IMG/VR virus record: IMGVR_UViG_3300028553_000133
Location: 1-28,243 of that record
Reading direction: 5' to 3' (one strand)
DNA length: 28,243 nucleotides
DNA from: a virus
This document shows, piece after piece, positions 22,411-28,243 of the stretch (position 1 is its first letter; every line of letters begins with the position of its first letter). The position numbers and the translations under genes are program-made. Below the pieces are notes generated by a model. That model worked only from the letters and a program-made list of their open reading frames with translations, searched no databases and was not told the DNA's origin.

Positions 22411-24061
22411 TTTCAGCACCTTTGGCATTTATTGAAGTTGTTTTATTTGCACTAGAAAGATCAGATTCTTTTGGATTTGCTCCTAAAGTTTGATTACCTG
22501 CTGCCATTGGTTCTAGTGGCATACCATCTGGTCCAACTGGTGGCATTAGTTTGGGGTCTGGATATTCTCCACTTTTAATTTCATTTTCCATCAATTTATT
22601 TTCATCATTGATTTCTTGATCAGTCTGCCTCAAAATTTTTCTTCTTATATAATCTTTAGAATAATAAGTTCCAATATATGGTTGAATTGCAACCATAAGA
22701 TTTAAACGCTCATTCATCAGCTCAGTTTCCTTAAGTTCTGAGAAATGACCATCATACAGGTAATCATATTGAATATGATCACTCATTTTATTCCAGTCTT
22801 CTACAGTTACTATATTTTTCAAGATTAATTGTGTTTTTAATAAATCATGAAAAATATTACTAAATCTTTTTCTTAGTCTTCCAACAAATTTACCAAACAT
22901 CAATTCATCTCTAAGAATTTCAGATGATCTTCCTAAATTAAATCCACCATCAGAGGCAGTTCTAGATTCTGGAACATTTAGTGCCCTAAACAATTTCTTT
23001 TGAAAATATTGAACATCAGTAAGTTCTCCTAAGTTTTGTCCACCAGGAAGAGTTGTAATTTCAGTTCCTCTTCCACCCTCTCTTCTTGGTAACCAATAAT
23101 CTTCCATCATGCTCATAAACTTTTTATCATCACGCATTTCGCCAGTATTTGCATCATAAACAAGTTTATTTCTATACCTACCCATCACCTCTCTGAGGTA
23201 TTGTTCTGCTTTTACTTTAGGTAAGTTGCCCACATCAATGTAAAATATTCTTCTTTCTGGTGCTCTTGAAATTCTGTAAATTACCAAAGCATCTTCAATC
23301 ATTCTAAGTTGATTGAGTGCTTTAATTGCCTTGTGAAGGTATGATAAAGTCAATTGTCTATTTCTATCTACAAGACCTGAGGTCACAAATGTAATAGCAT
23401 CTTTTGCAATAGGAATTCCTTTGTTTGCTGCAGCAGTTTTTTGAATATGACCTTGAGGAAAATATAAAAAATATTCTTCTATTTCTGGTTCATTAAAATC
23501 ACTTGCTTCATCTCTGGACCTGTATATTCCTGCAAAATTATCATTTTTCTTTTTTTCTTTTCTGATATATTTTACTTTCAATGCATCCATAAATCTAATA
23601 TCCTGAAGTCCTTCTTCTGGTTTTTTTAGATCAATAACTTTGTGATATAAAATTCTTCCATCTATATACCAATTTTTAAAAATCTCATGAGATTTTTTGT
23701 CAAAATCCATTAAATCTTTAATATATTTAAATTCTTCTCTTATAACTTTTTTCAATCCATCACTTGCATTTAAATTACTAAGTTCAATTTCAACTGGAGA
23801 ATCATTTAAATCACTAACAATTGCCTCATTAATTACGTTTTCAATGGCACTGTCACATTCTGGGTGAAGTGCCATTTCTCTATATCTTTTAATCAGGTCA
23901 TATTCATTTCTGTAGACACCTTCAATGTCTACATATTGTCCATAAAAACCACTGGTTAAATAATAATCAACTCCATCTTCGTTATTTTCTGGAACAGGAG
24001 ATATTGCTGTCTTTGATAATTGACCCTCATCCTCAATTGAAAACCCAAACAGTTTTGCCAT
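22406..24061 (-). CDS. gp20: Portal vertex protein gp20
   Basis: Dodecameric ring at the head vertex through which DNA is packaged and to which the tail joins. The 551-residue protein (T4: 524) carries the conserved core used in marine gp20 surveys: YREMALHPECDSAIENVINE, RIEDALVIYRISRAPERRIF-like sequence (here MIEDALVIYRISRAPERRIF), YIDVGNLPKVKAEQYL, and DYWLPRREGGRGTEITTLPG. The C-terminus is a disordered Pro- and Gly-rich tail (LMPPVGPDGMPLEPM). The ATG lacks a Shine-Dalgarno; the leader is ATAATTATACA. A CTAAATA late promoter overlaps the gp19 stop just upstream. Confidence 0.97.
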   Translation of the reverse strand: MAKLFGFSIEDEGQLSKTAISPVPENNEDGVDYYLTSGFYGQYVDIEGVYRNEYDLIKRYREMALHPECDSAIENVINEAIVSDLNDSPVEIELSNLNASDGLKKVIREEFKYIKDLMDFDKKSHEIFKNWYIDGRILYHKVIDLKKPEEGLQDIRFMDALKVKYIRKEKKKNDNFAGIYRSRDEASDFNEPEIEEYFLYFPQGHIQKTAAANKGIPIAKDAITFVTSGLVDRNRQLTLSYLHKAIKALNQLRMIEDALVIYRISRAPERRIFYIDVGNLPKVKAEQYLREVMGRYRNKLVYDANTGEMRDDKKFMSMMEDYWLPRREGGRGTEITTLPGGQNLGELTDVQYFQKKLFRALNVPESRTASDGGFNLGRSSEILRDELMFGKFVGRLRKRFSNIFHDLLKTQLILKNIVTVEDWNKMSDHIQYDYLYDGHFSELKETELMNERLNLMVAIQPYIGTYYSKDYIRRKILRQTDQEINDENKLMENEIKSGEYPDPKLMPPVGPDGMPLEPMAAGNQTLGANPKESDLSSANKTTSINAKGAEI

Positions 24062-24083
24062 TGTATAATTATAAACTATAAAG

Positions 24084-24090
24084 TATTTAG
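24084..24090 (-). promoter_or_regulatory. Late promoter candidate (CTAAATA) of gp20
   Basis: CTAAATA on the minus strand with its TAA serving as the gp19 stop codon. It lies 22 nt upstream of the gp20 ATG, leaving a leader of about 15 nt without a Shine-Dalgarno. The match is the same variant as in front of gp23. Confidence 0.5.
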
Positions 24091-24710
24091 ACTACTTGTG
24101 AGGTAGTAGAATTGGATGCATCTGCAGCTTCCCACCACTGAACTTGTAAATCTACAGTAAATTCTTCAATTTCATTTTCATTATTATATGAAACATCAAT
24201 TTGAGAAACACTTGTTGGAAATACTCCATGAATTTTATATGTTCTCAATATGTCAATTTCTCCACCCTGAGATCCTTTTTGATTTAGTCCAGTAAATTGA
24301 CCTCTTGAAAGTTGAGATACAGTAACATCAGTTTGATACTCAGAAGGATCAATTGTACCACTTCCATCAGAAACCTTAACAATATAATTCATCCATCTTT
24401 CAAATACATTTCTCCACTTAAAGTCAGTATCATTGATAACTGTAATGGTCCAAACATCAAATGTTCTGTCTCCTGCAACTTTAAGAGTTCTTCCTCTAAA
24501 GGCAACTGGAATTTCAGAAATAGTTGAAGCAGGCAAACCTGCTGCTTTGATCAACATGTGATCATCAGTTGTAACTTGATCTCCAAATGGAAAGGTAAAG
24601 TTTCCTCCCAGTTCACTACCAAAAGAAACCTCAAAGAGGTTGCTTCTGGCACCACCACCCTTCATCTGGGATTTAAATTTATCAATAGTTCTGTCGCTAA
24701 AGTTAGGCAT
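24087..24710 (-). CDS. gp19: Tail tube protein gp19
   Basis: Stacks in rings to form the inner tube of the contractile tail. It aligns with T4 gp19 over its length: RSNLFEVSFG, then FRGRTLKVAGDRTFDVWTIT, RNVFERWMNYI, and the end YKIHGVFPTSVSQIDVSYNN followed by NEIEEFTVDLQVQWWE. At 207 residues it is about 40 longer than T4 gp19 (163), mainly from an N-terminal start (NFSDRTIDKFKSQMKGGGA) and a polar tail (AADASNSTTSQVV). The ATG has AGGAG about 11 nt upstream. It follows gp18 by 20 nt and shares its transcript. Confidence 0.95.
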   Translation of the reverse strand: MPNFSDRTIDKFKSQMKGGGARSNLFEVSFGSELGGNFTFPFGDQVTTDDHMLIKAAGLPASTISEIPVAFRGRTLKVAGDRTFDVWTITVINDTDFKWRNVFERWMNYIVKVSDGSGTIDPSEYQTDVTVSQLSRGQFTGLNQKGSQGGEIDILRTYKIHGVFPTSVSQIDVSYNNENEIEEFTVDLQVQWWEAADASNSTTSQVV

Positions 24711-24730
24711 TGTTTTTACTCCTATTTAGA

Positions 24731-26914
24731 TTAAACTGTACCTACAACTGTCTCAAATGAGACTCCAGTTCTAGTTGCAACAAACGTCAGACCAATGAAG
24801 TTGATGCTTCTTGCTGGTTTTACAAAAATATCAGCAATAAATTCATTCCTGTCAATTACACTTGGAGTGTTGTTGGATTCATCACAAACCAATAAGAAGT
24901 CAGTAATTCCTCTTTTAACTTGAACATCTCTCAAGTATGGCTCAACAATATTAATAAAGTTTGCTCTTGTGGAGGCATCATTAAATTCAAATAGTTGTGA
25001 ATCTGCAGCACTCTTGATTGCCTGTTCAATTGTGATGAACAATCTCCTAACATTAATTCTATCAAATGCTGATTGATATGATAATGCAGTTTTATCTCCA
25101 AATAGAATAATTCCAGATCCTGGTGAAGAAATTATGGAATTAATTCTTTGTGAATAAAGTTGATCTCTGTCTTGTTGAGATGGATTGTATGCAAGTTTAA
25201 TTGCAAACTTAAGACTTCCTCTAGTCTTACCAGCAGGAGAATACCAAGGAAACTGATTAATATCAGTTCTTACACATAGTCCAGCAACATCTGCAGAACA
25301 AGGCATGTATATAAACTGTTGATTAAATCTATCATAAACATATTGATAACCACTATCAAATACTGTATAAGATGAAGATGATAGTGGACTAAAGAATGAC
25401 AAGACATTTTGCAATTGAGTTGTAGCAGATGATACATTTACAACTGCTGTCCTGTATGGGGAAATAAATGCAACACAATCCTTTCTGCTTTCTGCAATGC
25501 TAATAAGTTTATTTGCCTTAGCTTGCTCAATTTCTTTTCCTGCTGAGACACTTCCCTGCAAGAGATAACTGATTGTTACATCAACATCATTTGAAAATTT
25601 ATCATAAGCAGTTATAATATCAGTAAGATCTACATTAAATCCTCCTATATTATCTGTTGACCCAACACCAGTGCTATAATCTTTTCCACCTCTTAAAGTG
25701 TAAGATTTATTTCCTATAGAATTAAATGTAACTCCTTCTGCAGTAATTCCCCAGATTCCTGAAGTTTCAGAGGCAGGAGTAAATTCTGAACTAAATTTGA
25801 CAGAAACTGGATCAACTTCCCAATAAGCATCTGTTGCATCTCCAGGAGATTTTCCTGCATAAATGTATTGAGAATTTAATGCAATATAATCTTTGTAGTA
25901 AATTTTAGTTGATGGTGAAATAGTAGTATCTTGTGCTTTTGATAGATTGACAAATTTTTCAAGAATTGTTTGTGGAGTTCCACTGATATTATTTGACTTT
26001 TTACTATCAATAACTACAATATGCACTGCATCATTTTGACCATCTCTATCTAAAGCATAACCATTAGTTGTTGGTCTTGGAGCTATGCTTCTCCAAGATA
26101 AAGTGCTGGAATCTCCCCTAGCAATATCTAAAATATTTTGATTGTTGTACCAGTCAGATACAGACCCACCATTAATTAAAGATGTTGTTAATCCAGATGA
26201 ATGAACCACATTTAAGTAATTGGTGGTTGTACCAATCCCAAATGCATAAGTGCTATTTTCTTTGTAATCTTGAGTTGATTCAACACCACCTACATTTTTA
26301 GAAACAATTTTAACATAAAATTCAGAGGATCCAACACCAGTAATAATTCCCTTCAGGAAACCAGATGCTGCTGAAGTAGTTCCAACACCAGCAATAATCC
26401 CACTGATGGTTTGTGTTACTCCATATCCAACTGAAACATTAGTTGTATTTACTCCAGAGATAGTTTGATCTGCAAAGTTATCAATGATACAAACTTTAAG
26501 ATCTTCTGCCCAATATCCAGGATTCTTAGCTGCCCAGTACCAAGTACTTGCATTTAAATGTGATGCTTGATAATTATCAAAATTTTGAATAGATACTGAT
26601 GATGTTGATACACCAACTCCAGCATTAGAATTTTTTAATTGAGATCCAGAACATCTTACTACATTTAGACTTCCACCATAAGAGAGAAAGTTTGATGCAG
26701 AGTACCAATATTCATAGTGGTAATCATTTTTAGATGGAGTTCCAAAAGTATTCTTTAACTCATCTTCAGTTCTAATAGTTACAATTTGATTTACAGGACC
26801 TTTTGCAAAAGGAGCAGCAATTCCTGCTGCTAAAGATGTAGTATTTTGAATACCACCTCTAGTTAAATCTACCTCCCTTACATTAATACCTGGAGATGCT
26901 AAGCGTAACGCCAT
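24731..26914 (-). CDS. gp18: Tail sheath protein gp18
   Basis: Contractile sheath subunit that surrounds the gp19 tube. The start RLASPGINVREVDLTRGGIQ matches the usual opening of phage sheath proteins, and the C-terminal third holds the conserved part: GLCVRTDINQFPWYSPAGKT, then RGSLKFAIKLAYNPSQQDRD, FGDKTALSYQSAFDRINVRR and a final domain with RDVQVKRGITDFLLVCDESN. The middle (about 120-450) is variable, rich in Gly, Ser and Thr, and would lie on the outer surface. Length is 727 residues (T4: 659), the surplus being in this middle part. AGGAG lies 8 nt before the ATG and a TATAAATA late promoter 36 nt upstream. Confidence 0.97.
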   Translation of the reverse strand: MALRLASPGINVREVDLTRGGIQNTTSLAAGIAAPFAKGPVNQIVTIRTEDELKNTFGTPSKNDYHYEYWYSASNFLSYGGSLNVVRCSGSQLKNSNAGVGVSTSSVSIQNFDNYQASHLNASTWYWAAKNPGYWAEDLKVCIIDNFADQTISGVNTTNVSVGYGVTQTISGIIAGVGTTSAASGFLKGIITGVGSSEFYVKIVSKNVGGVESTQDYKENSTYAFGIGTTTNYLNVVHSSGLTTSLINGGSVSDWYNNQNILDIARGDSSTLSWRSIAPRPTTNGYALDRDGQNDAVHIVVIDSKKSNNISGTPQTILEKFVNLSKAQDTTISPSTKIYYKDYIALNSQYIYAGKSPGDATDAYWEVDPVSVKFSSEFTPASETSGIWGITAEGVTFNSIGNKSYTLRGGKDYSTGVGSTDNIGGFNVDLTDIITAYDKFSNDVDVTISYLLQGSVSAGKEIEQAKANKLISIAESRKDCVAFISPYRTAVVNVSSATTQLQNVLSFFSPLSSSSYTVFDSGYQYVYDRFNQQFIYMPCSADVAGLCVRTDINQFPWYSPAGKTRGSLKFAIKLAYNPSQQDRDQLYSQRINSIISSPGSGIILFGDKTALSYQSAFDRINVRRLFITIEQAIKSAADSQLFEFNDASTRANFINIVEPYLRDVQVKRGITDFLLVCDESNNTPSVIDRNEFIADIFVKPARSINFIGLTFVATRTGVSFETVVGTV

Positions 26915-26950
26915 TTTGACTCCTCTAGTGCTTCAGTTTTGCTCTAAAAG

Positions 26951-26958
26951 TATTTATA
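26951..26958 (-). promoter_or_regulatory. Late promoter (TATAAATA) of gp18
   Basis: An exact T4-type late element on the minus strand, 36 nt before the gp18 ATG, in the 55-bp gap after the terminase gene. The leader carries GAGGAG before the start codon. Confidence 0.82.
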
Positions 26959-26969
26959 ATTTTACGGGT

Positions 26970-28136
26970 TTACCTATATTCCCACATGTATGATTTGTCC
27001 CCATATTCATCCAAACGCCAAACATCACCATCAGCATCAACTTCACCAATTGGTGCCTCACTTCCATCTACTATAAATCCAAAGGGAGACATGTCTTGTT
27101 CAATTTGATTTTTTTGTTCTTCATATAATCTTTTTCTAACATCTTGTTCCGTTAGTTCTTTAAAATAATCTTGAGAAACCAACCAAGCATAAATGACTAA
27201 GCACATTGCCAAGTCATCATTACAACCATCTTCTGCTTCAAATGAATTGTGTTTTTGAATAAAAGTAGTTAATTCACTAATAATTTCATAATCACTAAAA
27301 ATAAGCTTATCTTCTTCTATCATGGTTTTGAGATTTAAACATCCAATTTTTTTAACTGTCTTGGACATTTTCAATCCTAATTGAGTTTTCTTTCCTGAAA
27401 ATCCTTGACCAACTACTTGACCTGCTCTTCCTCTCATGGAACACATAAGGAGATTCTGATATTCAAGATCATATTGAAGTATAGATGCAACTTGATCGCC
27501 CACATCATTAACCTCACATAGAATAAATGCTTCATTATATGCTTTAGCTATATCATAAATGACATTTGGAAAAAGCATTGGTTTAATTTCATTATTTCTA
27601 TATTTTCCTACTATTTTGTGTGGAAAGGATGTAATGTCATATACAACAAATGCAGAATAATCACTACCAACTCCCCTAGCAACATCAACAGTAATTAAAT
27701 AATCTTTATCTGATTTGGGATCTTCATAAATATCCAAACCTTTACTTCTTTTTATTGGGTCATCAAATACTAATGATTTTAATTTACTTGGATGGATGAG
27801 AGTATCTACTGATCCTAAAAATTCACAGTTGTGTGATATTATATTATTTGAATAATATAAATTATCTTCTCCAACATCCAATAAATCATAAAGATATATT
27901 CCCTCCTCCACTATTTCATTATATACAACCCTCCTCCCTTGCAAAAAGTCATCTACTTTAATATTAGATGCTTTTATTTTTTCACTACCAAATGAATGAT
28001 TTTCTGAGCATTTTATTTCTGTTTCATCATCAAAAATTATCCAATGATAAAAAGGCTTATATACTTTTTGAATTCCAGAAAAAGTTTTAAATCCAGTAGG
28101 AGTTTTTATTAATGTGTTTTTATTGAGTTTAAACAT
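26970..28136 (-). CDS. gp17: Large terminase gp17, C-terminal piece fused to the C-half of a split intein
   Basis: Residues 1-103 are an intein C-part and 104-388 are the terminase nuclease domain. Intein marks: KTPTGFKTFSGIQKV (remaining block A region), SENH (44-47, block B), YLYDLLDV (block F) and SHN before C104 (block G and +1 Cys). The first Cys-containing 25 or so residues are missing, as in the atypically split AceL-TerL intein. The extein starts CEFLGSVDTLI and has the nuclease carboxylates D151 (VDVARG), E208 (CEVND) and D307/D308 (NDDLA); the D-to-E spacing of 57 equals that of T4 gp17. The ATPase half must be encoded upstream, beyond the window. Protein trans-splicing would rebuild gp17. 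The ATG has GGAG about 10 nt upstream. Confidence 0.93.
   Translation of the reverse strand: MFKLNKNTLIKTPTGFKTFSGIQKVYKPFYHWIIFDDETEIKCSENHSFGSEKIKASNIKVDDFLQGRRVVYNEIVEEGIYLYDLLDVGEDNLYYSNNIISHNCEFLGSVDTLIHPSKLKSLVFDDPIKRSKGLDIYEDPKSDKDYLITVDVARGVGSDYSAFVVYDITSFPHKIVGKYRNNEIKPMLFPNVIYDIAKAYNEAFILCEVNDVGDQVASILQYDLEYQNLLMCSMRGRAGQVVGQGFSGKKTQLGLKMSKTVKKIGCLNLKTMIEEDKLIFSDYEIISELTTFIQKHNSFEAEDGCNDDLAMCLVIYAWLVSQDYFKELTEQDVRKRLYEEQKNQIEQDMSPFGFIVDGSEAPIGEVDADGDVWRLDEYGDKSYMWEYR
27828..28136 (-). other. Split intein C-part (TerL intein, AceL-TerL type)
   Basis: This segment encodes the 103 intein residues, ending in His102-Asn103 before Cys104 of the extein. Asn103 would cyclise and His102 assist, as in other inteins. 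The opening MFKLNKN and phrases FSGIQKV, HWIIFDDETEIK, VYNEIVEEGI and NNIISHN closely follow the AceL-TerL C-part as I remember it. No homing endonuclease domain is inserted; the space between blocks B and F is only about 30 residues. Confidence 0.9.
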
Positions 28137-28243
28137 TTTTCCAACACTCCTTTAATATTATTCTTTTTACTCCTTGTGGAGTTAAATTATATTTACTAGC
28201 ATATTCTTTACAAAATGCCTGAATATAAGACATTTCTCTACCA
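28129..28243 (-). CDS. 3' end of an ORF between the terminase halves (cut by window edge)
   Basis: The frame is open from the window edge and ends at TAA 28129, overlapping the start of the terminase piece by 8 nt. The visible residues are GREMSYIQAFCKEYASKYN, then LTPQGVKRIILKECWKNV. The segment is helical and basic and resembles a small DNA-binding helix pair. An internal ATG (MSYIQ) exists, but open codons before it suggest a longer gene. In split-intein loci of phages, a free homing endonuclease gene often lies between the two halves, so this may be its C-terminus. That is inference from position; no catalytic motif is in view. Confidence 0.55.
   Translation of the reverse strand, partial: GREMSYIQAFCKEYASKYNLTPQGVKRIILKECWKNV

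Noticed and set aside
24724-24730. CTAAATA just before gp19
   Set aside because: It lies only about 14 nt before the gp19 ATG and abuts the AGGAG ribosome binding site. A transcript starting from it would lose the Shine-Dalgarno, so it is probably a chance match.

Overview
The window is a 28 kb piece of an AT-rich genome of a T4-like marine myovirus. The gene content and order (TerL-gp18-gp19-gp20-gp21-gp22-gp23, then uvsY-uvsW, gp55, gp47-gp46, gp45-gp44-gp62-regA, hsp20, gp43-uvsX-gp41, mazG) are those I know from T4-like cyanophages. Hsp20, MazG and a DUF3110-type protein fit a phage of Prochlorococcus or Synechococcus, although a pelagiphage of the same broad group cannot be excluded. Every gene I can support lies on the minus strand, so transcription runs from high to low coordinates. 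No tRNA, rRNA, CRISPR array, insertion sequence or photosynthesis gene was seen, and no stretch over 300 bases lacks a gene.

Right part (28243 to about 18282), late virion genes: the 3' end of an unidentified ORF; the C-terminal piece of the large terminase, fused to the C-half of an atypically split intein; tail sheath gp18; tail tube gp19; portal gp20; a 53-codon ORF; a beta-rich 179-residue protein; prohead protease gp21; scaffold gp22; major capsid protein gp23. T4-type late promoters (TATAAATA or CTAAATA) precede gp18, gp20, the 53-codon ORF, gp22 and gp23. A strong hairpin terminator closes the block after gp23.

Middle part (18260 to 8218): a second tail-tube-fold protein, recombination mediator UvsY, helicase UvsW, a small Sm-like-pattern protein, then a 115-bp gap with two overlapping sigma70-type promoters before late sigma factor gp55. 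Next come the gp47/gp46 nuclease pair with a DUF3110-type gene between them, a DUF3310-like gene, sliding clamp gp45, clamp loader gp44 and gp62, and translational repressor RegA. Between gp44 and gp62 are a 59-codon ORF and a 23-codon remnant of a DNA adenine methylase. Hsp20 is a separate unit with a terminator on each side.

Left part (8151 to 1), replication genes: a TTGACA-N17-TATACT promoter, lying partly inside the hsp20 terminator hairpin, leads into two small related proteins, DNA polymerase gp43, recombinase UvsX, a 2-oxoglutarate/Fe(II) oxygenase-like protein, helicase gp41, a 75-residue protein and MazG. The far end holds an unrecognised 453-residue protein with weak PD-(D/E)XK-like motifs, directly followed by the first 25 codons of a DNA methyltransferase that leaves the window.

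The main discovery candidates are the split-intein terminase gene with an ORF between its halves, the possible nuclease/methyltransferase pair at the left edge, the methylase relic inside the clamp-loader operon, the three related Sm-like-pattern proteins, and the interlocked terminator-promoter at 8123-8176.
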